This document shows, piece by piece, positions 1-9,005 of a stretch of DNA of 41,774 nt. The stretch spans positions 1-41,774 of the forward strand of contig JAPLBF010000009.1 of assembly GCA_026392825.1 (NCBI GenBank), written 5' to 3'. This stretch comes from Actinomycetota bacterium (GTDB lineage Bacteria > Actinomycetota > Actinomycetes > Nanopelagicales > Nanopelagicaceae). Position 1 is the stretch's first letter. Each line of letters starts with the position of its first letter. The notes under the pieces were generated by a model. That model made no database searches, was not told the origin of the DNA, and worked only from the letters and a program-made list of their open reading frames with translations. Made by a program: the position numbers and the translations under genes.

Positions 1-528
1 ATTCCAGTTGACTCAATCTATTCACCAGTTTTAAAGGTAACGTATAAGGTCGAAGCAACTCGCGTTGAACAGCGCACAGACTTCGATCGTCTTGTTGTTG
101 ATGTTGAAACAAAGCCATCAATGAAGCCACGCGATGCAGTTGCATCAGCTGGTAAGACACTTGTTGAACTCTTCGGTCTTGCACGCGAACTCAATGTCGA
201 TGCAGAAGGTATCGAGATGGGGCCATCTGTTATGGATGCTGCTCTTGCTGCAGATCTTGCTCTTCCAATCGAAGACTTGGATCTCACAGTTCGTTCATAC
301 AACTGCTTGAAGCGCGAAGGCATTCACACAGTTGGCGAGCTAGTTAACCGTTCAGAGGCTGACTTGCTTGATATCCGTAACTTTGGTTCAAAGTCCATCG
401 ATGAGATCAAGGCAAAGCTTGTCTCAATGGGAATGTCTCTAAAGGACAGCCCAGCAGGATTTGATCCAACAAAGCACCAGAACTTCAATGCATCAGATGA
501 TGATTTCGCTGAAGCAGATCAGGCCTAG
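1..528 (+). CDS. rpoA: RNA polymerase alpha subunit (3' part)
   Basis: This is the C-terminal part of the alpha subunit of RNA polymerase; the frame is open from base 1, so the start lies upstream of the window. Visible are the end of the N-terminal dimerisation domain ([20 protein letters not shown]-like strand, then [11 protein letters not shown]), a short linker, and the alpha-CTD with its helix-hairpin-helix ([11 protein letters not shown]...[10 protein letters not shown]...[10 protein letters not shown]) that contacts UP-element DNA and activators. It ends in an acidic tail ([10 protein letters not shown]). The stop is followed 11 bases later by rplQ, the usual pair. The reading frame has no damage. 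Confidence 0.97.
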   Translation: MPVDSIYSPVLKVTYKVEATRVEQRTDFDRLVVDVETKPSMKPRDAVASAGKTLVELFGLARELNVDAEGIEMGPSVMDAALAADLALPIEDLDLTVRSYNCLKREGIHTVGELVNRSEADLLDIRNFGSKSIDEIKAKLVSMGMSLKDSPAGFDPTKHQNFNASDDDFAEADQA

Positions 529-539
529 GAGATACGTAA

Positions 540-905
540 ATGCCAAAACCAACTAAAGGTCCTCGTCTGGGTTCAGGCCCATCACACGAGCGTCTAATCC
601 TTCGCACACTTGCAGAGCAATTGTTCGAACACGGCAAGATCACAACAACCGAGGCAAAGGCTAAGCGCCTGCGTCCATTGGCTGAAAAGTTGATCACATT
701 TGCAAAGAAGGGCGATCTTCCAGCTCGTCGCGAAGTAATGGCACGCATTGCAAATAAGAGCGTTGTTCACACACTCTTTACTGAAATCGGTCCACGCTTT
801 GCAACTCGTCAAGGTGGATACACACGTATCACCAAGATCGGTCCCCGCAAGGGCGATAACGCACCAATGGCAGTTATCGAAGTTCTAACTGAGAAAGATA
901 ACTAA
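540..905 (+). CDS. rplQ: 50S ribosomal protein L17
   Basis: L17 is a large-subunit protein near the peptide exit tunnel. The 121-residue product has the family start ([11 protein letters not shown]), the [14 protein letters not shown] block and the basic core ([17 protein letters not shown]), and ends in the [16 protein letters not shown] strand. The ATG is preceded by an AGGAGA ribosome site that overlaps the rpoA stop region, so the two genes are cotranscribed. Length is normal for a bacterial L17 without the long C-terminal extension found in many high-GC actinobacteria. Confidence 0.97.
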   Translation: MPKPTKGPRLGSGPSHERLILRTLAEQLFEHGKITTTEAKAKRLRPLAEKLITFAKKGDLPARREVMARIANKSVVHTLFTEIGPRFATRQGGYTRITKIGPRKGDNAPMAVIEVLTEKDN

Positions 906-929
906 TTCTTAGTTAACATCCGAAATTAA

Positions 930-1766
930 ATGACCGAGCCCACTCTCTATCCCGAGAGTGGGTTTCGTCGTTTACGCCTTGATATTTCCTACGACGGAAC
1001 TAACTTTTCGGGTTGGGGGATCCAACCAGATCGCCGCACCGTGCAACAAAGCGTTGAAGATGCGATCAGCACTGTCGCACAAGCAAAGGCCGAAACTATT
1101 GTCGCCGGCCGCACCGATGCCGGGGTTCACGCAACCGGACAAGTAATCCACGTAGATCTTCCAGAGTCGCTGGAGTTAACAGATCTGGCTTATAAATTAA
1201 ATCGCATTCTTGATCAAGATATTCGCATCAATCAAATAACAATTGCGCCGCCAGCATTTCACGCCCGCTTTTCCGCGCTGCGCCGTTATTACGAATACCG
1301 CATCTTGGATGAAAATAAAGTTATCCCACCGCTGGCGCGCTTTAATACTGAATCTTGGTATCGCCCGCTCGATGTGGATGTTATGAATCAGGCGAGCGCT
1401 TTGCTGCTTGGCACCCACGATTACGCCGCATTCTGTAAATTCCGTGAAGGTGCAACAACTATCCGAACCTTAGAAACCTATTCGTGGCGCCGCGATAACC
1501 AAGGAGTCTTGATCGCCGACGTCGTTGCCGATGCCTTCTGTTATTCAATGGTCCGTAACTTGGTTGGGGCAATTGTTTGCGTGGCAGATGGTCGCAAAGA
1601 TGCGAGTTGGATCTCAATGCTGCTAGAAAATAAAGAGCGAGTAAGTGATTCGCTAGTCTTTCCAGCGCGCGGTTTATCGCTATATAAAGTCGATTATCCG
1701 GATGATGCAGAGCTATTAGAACGGGCGGCCAAGACCATCGCCCGGCGTGAGGAAGAAGCCAATTAA
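930..1766 (+). CDS. truA: tRNA pseudouridine(38-40) synthase TruA
   Basis: TruA isomerises uridines 38-40 in the anticodon arm of many tRNAs. The 278-residue protein carries the catalytic loop GRTDAGVHA (its Asp is the nucleophile), the substrate motif SYDGTNFSGW near the N-terminus, the FHARFSA and RRYYEYRI blocks, and the C-terminal FCYSMVRNLVG motif. The ATG at 930 has no clear Shine-Dalgarno sequence. The first 11 codons contain a perfect 9-bp hairpin (939-962) that looks like a terminator for the upstream rpoA-rplQ unit; no better in-frame start exists between it and the conserved domain. A TAnnnT hexamer at 914-919 could give truA its own short-leader promoter. Confidence 0.95.
   Translation: MTEPTLYPESGFRRLRLDISYDGTNFSGWGIQPDRRTVQQSVEDAISTVAQAKAETIVAGRTDAGVHATGQVIHVDLPESLELTDLAYKLNRILDQDIRINQITIAPPAFHARFSALRRYYEYRILDENKVIPPLARFNTESWYRPLDVDVMNQASALLLGTHDYAAFCKFREGATTIRTLETYSWRRDNQGVLIADVVADAFCYSMVRNLVGAIVCVADGRKDASWISMLLENKERVSDSLVFPARGLSLYKVDYPDDAELLERAAKTIARREEEAN
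939..962 (+). terminator. Hairpin over the start of truA, probable terminator/attenuator
   Basis: A perfect 9-bp stem (CCCACTCTC, 939-947, pairing with GAGAGTGGG, 954-962) closes a 6-base TATCCC loop and is followed by TTTCGTCGTTT. It lies 33 bases past the rplQ stop but inside the truA frame (codons 4-11). The stem is strong; the T-run is poor, so termination efficiency is an inference. Confidence 0.5.
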
Positions 1767-1827
1767 TGGGTGAAATCCGGCAGATATTGCGCTGATATCT
1801 CGCTCTAATGCGAGGAAATAGGCCATT

Positions 1828-1856
1828 TTGACCCGCTCCCGTATGAAAGGTAAAGT
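1828..1856 (+). promoter_or_regulatory. Predicted sigma-70-type promoter of rplM
   Basis: TTGACC (1828-1833), a 17-base spacer and TAAAGT (1851-1856) match the actinobacterial housekeeping pattern TTGAnn-N17-TAnnnT. The predicted start near 1863 leaves a leader of about 78 bases before rplM. Confidence 0.45.
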
Positions 1857-1865
1857 TCATCCCCT

Positions 1866-1881
1866 GCGCCAGAATCGGCGC
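1866..1881 (+). promoter_or_regulatory. Hairpin in the rplM leader, possible autoregulatory site
   Basis: GCGCC (1866-1870) pairs with GGCGC (1877-1881) around an AGAATC loop, at the very 5' end of the predicted rplM transcript. L13 operons in other bacteria carry autoregulatory leaders; I do not recognise a described motif here, so the role is inferred from position only. Confidence 0.25.
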
Positions 1882-1940
1882 CGAAGGCAAGTCCCCAAGT
1901 GTTAACCAACTAGATCTAAAAAAGAAGAAGGTAATAAAGC

Positions 1941-2393
1941 ATGCGCACATATAGCCCTAAGGCCGGAGATGTCGTCCGTAAATGGCACGTCATTGATGCA
2001 CAAGATGTAGTTCTTGGCCGCCTTGCAACACATGCTGCAGTTCTTCTTCGCGGTAAGCACAAGGCGACATTCGCACCGCACATGGATATGGGTGACTTCG
2101 TAGTAATCATCAACGCTGAAAAGATTTCTCTTTCTGGCAACAAAGCGCTTTCAAAGTTTGAACACCGCCACTCAGGATTCCCAGGCGGTCTTCGCTCAAC
2201 TGTTTACGGTGAGCTAATTGAAAAGCACCCAACACGTTTGGTTGAAAAAGCGATCAAGGGAATGCTTCCTAAGAACCGTCTTGGTCAGCAAGTTGCATCA
2301 AAGCTAAAAGTTTACGCAGGTCCAGAGCATCCTCACGGCGCTCAAGCACCAACACCATATGTATTCACTCAAGTTTCACAGATCGCAAAGTAA
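1941..2393 (+). CDS. rplM: 50S ribosomal protein L13
   Basis: L13 is an early-assembling large-subunit protein. The 150-residue product has the family pattern: [20 protein letters not shown] at the start, [30 protein letters not shown], and [25 protein letters not shown] near the end. The AAGAAGGTAATAAAGC stretch before the ATG provides the ribosome site. It heads a new transcription unit with rpsI (14 bases downstream), as in nearly all bacteria; the unit probably continues into glmM and glmS. Confidence 0.97.
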   Translation: MRTYSPKAGDVVRKWHVIDAQDVVLGRLATHAAVLLRGKHKATFAPHMDMGDFVVIINAEKISLSGNKALSKFEHRHSGFPGGLRSTVYGELIEKHPTRLVEKAIKGMLPKNRLGQQVASKLKVYAGPEHPHGAQAPTPYVFTQVSQIAK

Positions 2394-2407
2394 GGGACCT
2401 ATAACAA

Positions 2408-2902
2408 ATGTCAGATACAACTTATAACGAAGTTTCAGATCTAGACGAGAACGAAGTTCCTACTTCTTACTCTTCATCTTCACCAGCACCTGCAACCAAC
2501 CGCCCAGCAATCAAGGCACCTGGCGCAGGCACCGGTCGTCGTAAAGAAGCAGTTGCTCGCGTTCGCCTAGTACCTGGCACAGGTCGTTGGGTTGTTAACG
2601 GTAAGACACTTGAGAATTACTTCCCAAATAAAGTTCACCAACAATTAGTTTCAGAGCCTTTCCGCACTGTTGGTGCTGAAAATCAATACGATGTTTTCGC
2701 ACGTATCAACGGTGGCGGAGTATCTGGTCAAGCTGGCGCACTTCGTTTAGGCGTTGCACGTTCACTTAACGAGATCGATGTTGATGCACATCGTCCAGCA
2801 CTCAAGAAGGCTGGATTCCTTTCACGCGATGCACGTGTTATCGAGCGCAAGAAGTACGGTCTGAAGAAGGCCCGTAAGCGTTCGCAATACAGCAAGCGTT
2901 AA
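2408..2902 (+). CDS. rpsI: 30S ribosomal protein S9
   Basis: S9 contacts P-site tRNA through its C-terminal tail. The conserved domain begins near residue 42 ([17 protein letters not shown]) and runs through the [19 protein letters not shown] block to the invariant terminal SKR. The first 40 or so residues are an acidic, Ser/Pro-rich extension (for example [10 protein letters not shown]) that gives 164 residues against about 130 in E. coli; such extensions are common in actinobacteria. Codons in the extension match those of the rest of the gene, and the ATG follows AAGGGACC, so I keep the long form. Confidence 0.96.
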   Translation: MSDTTYNEVSDLDENEVPTSYSSSSPAPATNRPAIKAPGAGTGRRKEAVARVRLVPGTGRWVVNGKTLENYFPNKVHQQLVSEPFRTVGAENQYDVFARINGGGVSGQAGALRLGVARSLNEIDVDAHRPALKKAGFLSRDARVIERKKYGLKKARKRSQYSKR

Positions 2903-2925
2903 TTTCAAAGGGCCGCAGAACAGCA

Positions 2926-4266
2926 GTGGCACTCTTTGGAACCGATGGAATACGTGGCTTAGCCAATCGTGATCTCACTGCTGAATTAGCACTCGACGTT
3001 GCTGTTGCTGCTGCACATATTCTCGTTGAAACAAATCCAGATAAATTACACCGCCCAAAAGCGGTTGTGGGCCAAGACTCTCGTGCATCCGGTGAATTCC
3101 TAGAAGCAGCCGTTGTTGCTGGTTTAACTAGCGCAGGTGTTGATGTTTATCGTGTTGGCGTTCTGCCAACTCCCGCGATTGCACATTTAGTTGCTGAATC
3201 AGGTGCTGACCTCGGTGTAATGATTTCGGCATCGCACAATCCAGCCCCAGATAATGGAATCAAGTTATTTTCTCGCGGTGGCGGAAAGTTAGACGATGCC
3301 ATTGAATCTGCGATCGAAGCGCGCGTAGGTGAACCATGGGAGCGCCCAACCGGCAACGGTGTCGGCCGCGCGATTGTGGACGAGAGCGCTCGCGAAAGAT
3401 ATTTAAAGCACCTGTTGTCTTCGGTGAAAACTCCGCTTAAAGGTTTAAAGATTGTCGTGGATTGCGCAAATGGCGCAGCATCGACAGTTTCACCTCAGGC
3501 CTACCGTCGCGCTGGGGCAGAAGTAATTTCAATATTTGATGCCCCTAATGGTTGGAATATCAACGATGGTTGCGGATCGACTCATCTTGAACAATTGCGA
3601 ACTGCGGTATTGCGCGAAGGCGCAGACTTTGGCGTAGCCCACGATGGCGATGCTGATCGCGTACTAGCAATTGATGCCCACGGCGCTGAAATCGATGGCG
3701 ATGTAATTATGACAATTCTGGCGCGCGGATTTAAAGCATCTGGTTCGCTTAAGGCAAACACAATTGTTGCAACAGTGATGAGCAATCTCGGTTTCTTGCA
3801 CGCCATGAAAGATGCGGGCATCACCGTTGAAACAACCGCGGTGGGCGATCGATATGTTCTTGAGAAGATGATTGAAAAAGGTTTCTCACTTGGTGGCGAA
3901 CAATCTGGCCATTTAATTATGCGCGATTTCGCAACCACTGGTGATGGAACACTCACCGCACTTGCTTTGGCACAAGAAGTTGTTAAGTCTGGAAAAACTC
4001 TGCAAGAGCTAGCATCTGCAATGGTTCGCTTTCCACAAGTTCTGGTAAACGTTAAGAACGTGGCAAAAGATAAGTTAGATCAATCTGCTGCAATTAAGGC
4101 GGCGGTTCTAGCCGCTGAAGCAAAACTCGGCGAGCATGGACGCATTTTATTAAGAGCATCTGGCACCGAACCGCTTGTCCGCGTGATGGTTGAGGCACAG
4201 AGTGATAACCTAGCGAGCGAAATAGCAAACGACCTCGCGAAGGTCGTTCAAGCAGAGCTGGGGTAA
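2926..4266 (+). CDS. glmM: Phosphoglucosamine mutase
   Basis: GlmM converts glucosamine-6-phosphate to glucosamine-1-phosphate for UDP-GlcNAc and peptidoglycan. The 446-residue protein shows the family landmarks: FGTDGIRG at the N-terminus, the phosphoserine loop SASHNP (Ser103), the metal loop DGDADR (Asp240, 242, 244), the sugar-binding GGEQSGH, and the phosphate-binding RASGTEPLVRVM near the C-terminus. Translation starts at GTG 23 bases after rpsI. GlmS, which makes its substrate, starts 6 bases downstream, so the pair is coordinated. Confidence 0.97.
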   Translation: MALFGTDGIRGLANRDLTAELALDVAVAAAHILVETNPDKLHRPKAVVGQDSRASGEFLEAAVVAGLTSAGVDVYRVGVLPTPAIAHLVAESGADLGVMISASHNPAPDNGIKLFSRGGGKLDDAIESAIEARVGEPWERPTGNGVGRAIVDESARERYLKHLLSSVKTPLKGLKIVVDCANGAASTVSPQAYRRAGAEVISIFDAPNGWNINDGCGSTHLEQLRTAVLREGADFGVAHDGDADRVLAIDAHGAEIDGDVIMTILARGFKASGSLKANTIVATVMSNLGFLHAMKDAGITVETTAVGDRYVLEKMIEKGFSLGGEQSGHLIMRDFATTGDGTLTALALAQEVVKSGKTLQELASAMVRFPQVLVNVKNVAKDKLDQSAAIKAAVLAAEAKLGEHGRILLRASGTEPLVRVMVEAQSDNLASEIANDLAKVVQAELG

Positions 4267-4272
4267 AAACAA

Positions 4273-6117
4273 GTGTGCGGAATTGTGGGTTACACAGGGC
4301 CACAGTCTGCAATTACTCCTTTAATTGAAGGCTTGCGCCGCCTGGAATATCGCGGTTATGACTCAGCAGGAATCGCACTCGGAACATCAGGTGCGCTCTT
4401 TATTGAAAAGCGCGCCGGCAAGTTAGCTAATCTTGAAGGCGCACTGCCTGCAAATATGCCGGTTGTTCATTCTGGAATTGGGCACACTCGTTGGGCAACC
4501 CACGGTGGACCGACCGATCGCAACGCACATCCGCACACAGATAACGAAGGCAAATTAGCCGTTATCCATAATGGAATTATCGAGAACTATTCTGAGTTAA
4601 AAGCAGAACTCCAAGCGCGCGGACACTCTTTTTCATCTGATACTGATACCGAATCTGTAGCGCACCTACTTTCTGAACTTCGTAAATCCCATAACGGCGA
4701 TCTAACGCAAGCAATGCGTGAGGCGGTAAGTCGTCTGCGTGGCTCATTTACCTTGGTGGCTGTTCACGCAGATGCTCCCGAGACAATCGTCGGGGTCCGC
4801 CGCAATTCACCTTTAGTTGTTGGCCTAGGCGATGGTGAAAACTTTATGGCATCAGATGTTGCTGCATTTATTGATTACACCAAGCGTGCAGTTGAACTCG
4901 GGCAAGATGAAATTATCACAATGTCCCCAACTGGAATTTCGATTATTGGCTTAGATGGAAAAGCGATCGCCCCTAAGGAGTACGCAATTACTTGGGATTC
5001 CGCTTCTGCGCAAAAGGGTGGCTATTCGCACTTTATGCTCAAAGAAATCTTTGAACAGCCAAAGGCCGTTGCCGACACTTTAATTGGCCGCTTAACCGAT
5101 AACGGCAAAATTGAGCTAGATGAATTACATATGTCAGATGCTGAAATAAAAGCGCTTAAGAAAATTGTCGTGATCGCTTGCGGCACGGCTTATCACGCAG
5201 GAATGATCGCAAAGTATGTAATTGAAAAGTGGGCGAAGATTTCAGTTGAAGTAGAAATCGCCAGCGAATACCGTTACCGCGATCCAATTATTGATTCCAA
5301 CACCTTGGTGATTGCGATCTCCCAATCCGGTGAGACTATGGATACTTTGATGGCGATTCGCCATGCCAAAGCAGCCGGTGCGCGAGTACTTGCCATCTGC
5401 AATACCAATAGCTCCACGATTCCGCGCGAATCCGATGCAGTTCTTTACACGCACGCTGGTCCAGAAATTGCCGTTGCATCGACTAAAGCGCTGCTGACCC
5501 AGATCGTGGCCGTTGATCTAATTGGTCTTCATTTAGCCCAAGTTCGCGGCGAGTTAAGCGATGCGCAGGTGCACGATCTCTATAACGAAATGCTCGAACT
5601 ACCGGGCAAGATCGAACAAATTCTAGAAACAGTAGAACCACTGCGTGCTTTAACTCGCACCTTTGCCAAGTCAGAGACGGTTCTCTTTATCGGTCGCAAT
5701 ATTGGCTATCCCGTCGTGCTTGAAGGCGCACTGAAGCTAAAAGAGTTGGCCTACATCCACGCGGAAGGTTTTGCTGGCGGTGAGTTAAAGCATGGCTCCA
5801 TCGCACTTATCGATGAGACTAAAGGAACGCCGGTCATCGCAATTCTTCCTTCAGGAAATGATCACGCACTCGATGAGAAGATGTTGAGTAACATCCAAGA
5901 AGTAAAAGCGCGCGGTGCTCGTGTAATCGTTATCGCCCACGAAGGCGCAGAAGTTGTCGGTGCAGAACACATCATTCGCATTCCTGCTTGCTCACCGCTT
6001 TTCCAACCAATTTTAGCGACCGTGCCTTTACAAGTATTTGCCTATGAAATGGCTATTGCACGCGGTAACGATGTAGATCAGCCACGTAACTTGGCTAAAT
6101 CCGTTACGGTCGAATAA
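4273..6117 (+). CDS. glmS: Glutamine-fructose-6-phosphate aminotransferase (isomerising)
   Basis: GlmS makes glucosamine-6-phosphate from fructose-6-phosphate and glutamine, the entry to amino-sugar synthesis. The GTG start places Cys2 directly after the initiator Met (CGIVGYTG), as required for the N-terminal nucleophile glutaminase domain (to about residue 240; motifs RRLEYRGYDSAG, HTRWATHG, HNGIIEN). Two SIS sugar-isomerase domains follow (SQSGET and ASTKA in the first, ELKHG near the second), and the protein ends in the conserved AKSVTVE. At 614 residues it is full length. No glmS ribozyme-like sequence is present: only 6 bases separate it from glmM. Confidence 0.97.
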   Translation: MCGIVGYTGPQSAITPLIEGLRRLEYRGYDSAGIALGTSGALFIEKRAGKLANLEGALPANMPVVHSGIGHTRWATHGGPTDRNAHPHTDNEGKLAVIHNGIIENYSELKAELQARGHSFSSDTDTESVAHLLSELRKSHNGDLTQAMREAVSRLRGSFTLVAVHADAPETIVGVRRNSPLVVGLGDGENFMASDVAAFIDYTKRAVELGQDEIITMSPTGISIIGLDGKAIAPKEYAITWDSASAQKGGYSHFMLKEIFEQPKAVADTLIGRLTDNGKIELDELHMSDAEIKALKKIVVIACGTAYHAGMIAKYVIEKWAKISVEVEIASEYRYRDPIIDSNTLVIAISQSGETMDTLMAIRHAKAAGARVLAICNTNSSTIPRESDAVLYTHAGPEIAVASTKALLTQIVAVDLIGLHLAQVRGELSDAQVHDLYNEMLELPGKIEQILETVEPLRALTRTFAKSETVLFIGRNIGYPVVLEGALKLKELAYIHAEGFAGGELKHGSIALIDETKGTPVIAILPSGNDHALDEKMLSNIQEVKARGARVIVIAHEGAEVVGAEHIIRIPACSPLFQPILATVPLQVFAYEMAIARGNDVDQPRNLAKSVTVE

Positions 6118-6119
6118 CT

Positions 6120-6788
6120 ATGTCAGCAGTACTGGATGTTCGTCGCGCTCAAATGACGCGGGCATTTCGCTGGTCAGCAATTCTTTTCACCGGATTTCTG
6201 CTCGTCACTCACCAAGTGTTGATCGATGGACCACTAATCAAAATTGATAAATGGATGCACGAGTTAAACCGTCCAGAATTTGATGGCGTCAGTGGTTTCA
6301 TTATTCGCCGACTATATGATCTTGGTCTACGCAGCGTTACAGCAACTGCTTTATTAATCGCCGCCTTCTATATCGCCCGCCGCTTTAAAACATGGCGTCC
6401 ACTTAATTTGGCGATCCTTTCCATTATTTGCCTAAATCTAGTTGTTGGTTTTTTTAAATTTTGGCTAGGTCGCACCAAGCCAAAAGTTGGAATCGACTTA
6501 TTGCACTTCGGTGGAATGTCATACCCAAGCGGACATGCATCTAACGCTTTACTTACTTGGGGAGTGCTCGCATATTTAATTTATAGATATGCGCACGTGG
6601 ATCGCTATCAAGGAAGATTGGCTAGTGCTGGCGTTGCGACCATTAGTTTGACCGTCTGTATCGTTTCGCTAGTTCGTGATACTCATTGGTTCTCAGATTT
6701 ACTAGGAGGCCTCTTTATTGGAGGCGCCTTGTTGGTCTTGGTGATAGCGATCGATCGCTATTGGCCATCCAATAGCCAACTCTCTTAA
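6120..6788 (+). CDS. PAP2-family membrane phosphatase
   Basis: A 222-residue membrane protein with about five or six hydrophobic segments and the PAP2 (type 2 phosphatidic acid phosphatase) motifs: motif 1 K113...GRTKP (118-121), motif 2 PSGH (136-139) and motif 3 with His189 and Asp193 ([11 protein letters not shown]). Relatives remove phosphate from membrane lipids such as phosphatidate or undecaprenyl pyrophosphate. Two normally basic positions differ: the RP of motif 1 is KP, and the Arg six residues before the motif-3 His is Ser, with an Arg at -3 instead. It starts 2 bases after glmS, suggesting cotranscription with cell-wall precursor genes. Substrate unknown. Confidence 0.85.
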   Translation: MSAVLDVRRAQMTRAFRWSAILFTGFLLVTHQVLIDGPLIKIDKWMHELNRPEFDGVSGFIIRRLYDLGLRSVTATALLIAAFYIARRFKTWRPLNLAILSIICLNLVVGFFKFWLGRTKPKVGIDLLHFGGMSYPSGHASNALLTWGVLAYLIYRYAHVDRYQGRLASAGVATISLTVCIVSLVRDTHWFSDLLGGLFIGGALLVLVIAIDRYWPSNSQLS

Positions 6789-6795
6789 CGCCAAT

Positions 6796-6801
6796 TACAC
6801 T
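6796..6801 (+). promoter_or_regulatory. Predicted -10 element for leaderless acpS transcript
   Basis: TACACT fits TAnnnT and is exactly 7 bases from the acpS ATG, the geometry of a leaderless mRNA. There is no Shine-Dalgarno sequence between and no convincing -35. Confidence 0.4.
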
Positions 6802-6808
6802 AAAGAAC

Positions 6809-7150
6809 ATGATTGATGGCATTGGTATCGATGTAGTTGATATCGCCCGCTTTGCCGAATCGCTTGAACGCACCCCATCACTTCGCGAAAAGTTATTCAC
6901 TCCAGCTGAAGCAACCAAACCAATCCATTCACTCGCTGCGCGCTTTGCCGCAAAAGAAGCCCTAGCCAAAGCGTTAAGTGCCGGACACGGCCTGCCTTGG
7001 CACGACGCAGAAGTAATAAATCACGAGAGTGGAAAGCCAGATTTTCTTTTTCGTGGGGAAATCGCTGAATTAGTTGATGGTGCAAAGGTTCATCTCTCAC
7101 TCTCACACGATGCCGGAATCGCATCTGCCATGGTTGTGGTGGAGCGATGA
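6809..7150 (+). CDS. acpS: Holo-[acyl-carrier-protein] synthase
   Basis: AcpS transfers 4'-phosphopantetheine from CoA to the serine of acyl carrier protein. The 113-residue product is typical: [12 protein letters not shown] with the metal-binding Asp8, [12 protein letters not shown] with Glu50, and the C-terminal LSLSHD motif. The gene overlaps alr by 4 bases (ATGA). In many actinobacteria the NAD(P)HX-repair gene nnr lies between acpS and alr; it is absent here. Confidence 0.95.
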   Translation: MIDGIGIDVVDIARFAESLERTPSLREKLFTPAEATKPIHSLAARFAAKEALAKALSAGHGLPWHDAEVINHESGKPDFLFRGEIAELVDGAKVHLSLSHDAGIASAMVVVER

Positions 7151-8247
7151 CAAATCGTGCAGAAGCGGTTGTTGATTTATCCGCAATCAGAGCAAACATT
7201 GCTTTTCTTAAAGCCAAAGCCGGTGTTGATTTATTAGCGGTTGTTAAAGCAGATGCTTATGGCCACGGACTTATTCCAGTTGCGAAAGCGGCGCTCGAAG
7301 GCGGTGCAACTTGGCTCGGTGTTGCTCTTCTTGAAGAAGCAATCACACTTCGCGCAGCGGGAATTACTGCACCGATATTGGCATGGCTTGTGCCACCAGG
7401 ATCTGATTTTAAGAGCGCTGTTGATCACGATATTGATATCGCAGTTTCATCAATTAAAGCACTTGATGAAGTCGGTGCGGTCGCGGGTGCCAAACGTCCG
7501 CGCATACATTTGGAAGTAGATACCGGAATGACGCGCGGTGGTTTTCTATCCGAGTGGAATGAGATTGATGCCCATCACGTAAAAGGTGTTGAAATAATCG
7601 GAATCTTTTCCCACTTTGCCCGCGCCGATGAACCAGGTGAGCCACAGAACCTTGAGCAGTTAACTCGCTTTAAAAAAATGGTTGCCACTTTAGAATCATT
7701 TGGGTACACGAATATAATTCGTCATCTTTCAAATTCTGCAGCGACGTTAGTTGACCCGGCTTCTGCCTTTGACATGGTGCGCACCGGAATTGCAATGTAT
7801 GGCCTCAGTCCTGATGTAAAAACTTTAGGGAGATCAGAAAAACTTTCTCTGAAACCCGCAATGACCCTTCGCACCAAATTACATTTGGTAAAAGATGTGC
7901 CTGCCGGATCACCGGTTGGTTATGGGGCAACTGAAGTTACAAAGAGTGATACAAAGTTAGGGTTAGTCGCGATGGGTTATGCCGATGGCATTCCGCGCAT
8001 TGCCAAGAACGTTGGAGTTAGCTTTAACGGCAAACGTGCACCGATTATTGGCCGCGTTTCCATGGATCAATTTGTTGTCGACCTGGGCGCAGCTTCAACT
8101 GCGAAATCTGGGGATTGGGTGAGTATTTTTGGACCAGGTACGAGTGGGGAATACACCGCAGATGACTGGGGTGATGCATCTGGGTCGATAAATTACGAGA
8201 TTGTTACACGAATTGGCCCGCGAGTGCCTAGAATCTACGAACTATGA
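7147..8247 (+). CDS. alr: Alanine racemase
   Basis: A PLP enzyme interconverting L- and D-alanine for peptidoglycan. The 366-residue protein has the fold type III barrel with the PLP lysine in [11 protein letters not shown] (Lys34), the phosphate-binding region around RHLSNSAAT and [10 protein letters not shown], the catalytic Tyr259 in VGYGATEV, and GYADGIPR followed by GRVSMDQ. Its ATG overlaps the acpS stop by 4 bases, and its own stop overlaps livG by 4 bases. It is therefore translationally linked to a transporter operon rather than to tsaE, its usual neighbour. Confidence 0.96.
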   Translation: MTNRAEAVVDLSAIRANIAFLKAKAGVDLLAVVKADAYGHGLIPVAKAALEGGATWLGVALLEEAITLRAAGITAPILAWLVPPGSDFKSAVDHDIDIAVSSIKALDEVGAVAGAKRPRIHLEVDTGMTRGGFLSEWNEIDAHHVKGVEIIGIFSHFARADEPGEPQNLEQLTRFKKMVATLESFGYTNIIRHLSNSAATLVDPASAFDMVRTGIAMYGLSPDVKTLGRSEKLSLKPAMTLRTKLHLVKDVPAGSPVGYGATEVTKSDTKLGLVAMGYADGIPRIAKNVGVSFNGKRAPIIGRVSMDQFVVDLGAASTAKSGDWVSIFGPGTSGEYTADDWGDASGSINYEIVTRIGPRVPRIYEL

Positions 8248-9005
8248 GCGCCGCACTGTTGCACGCAAAGGGTGTCAGTATCTCCTTTGGCGGGCTGAAA
8301 GCTCTGCATGATGTTCACCTGGAACTTCGCCCAAATGAAGTGGTCGGTGTTATCGGACCAAATGGCGCGGGTAAGACAACTTTGTTTAATGCAATTTGTG
8401 GATTGGTTAAACCAGATTCAGGAAAGTTTGAATTTGAAGGAAAAGAGCGCTCTTGGCCGCGCACCGACGAATTAATTGATCTTGGTATTTCGCGCACATT
8501 GCAAGGCGTTGGATTATTTCCTGAGCTAACTGTTTTAGAGAATGTAATGGTCGGAGCACAGAAGTTAGCTAAGACTGGATTGATCTCTGCCGCCCTCGGA
8601 ACAAATAAGCGCGATGAAGAAATCTTGCGCGATAAAGCGATGCGCGCACTCGATCGCGTCTACGCCGGCTCTTTGGCTAATCGTCGCGCAGATACTTTGG
8701 CCTACCCAGATACCAAACGAGTTTCAATTGCGCGCGCACTAGTATCTGAACCAAAAATTTTGATGTTGGATGAACCAGCTGGTGGACTTGGCCCGCAAGA
8801 TATTGAATGGATGAATAATTTAATTCGCAACTTAACTGCGACTATGTCGATTTTAATTGTGGAACACCATATGGATGTCGTGATGAGCGTATGCGATCGC
8901 CTGTATGTACTTAACTTTGGTGAAGTAATTGCAAGCGGCGCTGCTGAAACTGTGCGACGCGATCCAGCGGTAATCGCTGCCTACCTCGGAACCGGGGTGG
9001 CGTAA
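8244..9005 (+). CDS. livG: LivG-type ABC transporter ATP-binding protein
   Basis: One of two cytoplasmic ATPases of a branched-chain-amino-acid-type (HAAT) ABC importer. The 253-residue protein has Walker A GPNGAGKT (38-45), a Q-loop region (ISRTLQGVGLF), Walker B LMLDEPAGGL and the switch histidine in IVEHHMD. The signature helix, usually LSYGxxRRLEIARAL in LivG, reads LAYPDTKRVSIARAL, so the Ser and Gly of the signature are replaced. The companion LivF keeps a canonical LSGGE, so one composite ATP site may be degenerate. The start overlaps alr by 4 bases. Confidence 0.9.
   Translation: MSAALLHAKGVSISFGGLKALHDVHLELRPNEVVGVIGPNGAGKTTLFNAICGLVKPDSGKFEFEGKERSWPRTDELIDLGISRTLQGVGLFPELTVLENVMVGAQKLAKTGLISAALGTNKRDEEILRDKAMRALDRVYAGSLANRRADTLAYPDTKRVSIARALVSEPKILMLDEPAGGLGPQDIEWMNNLIRNLTATMSILIVEHHMDVVMSVCDRLYVLNFGEVIASGAAETVRRDPAVIAAYLGTGVA

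Noticed and set aside
1459-1950. 163-codon minus-strand frame across the end of truA and the rplM leader
   Set aside because: Composition typical of antisense translation, and it runs through the predicted rplM promoter.
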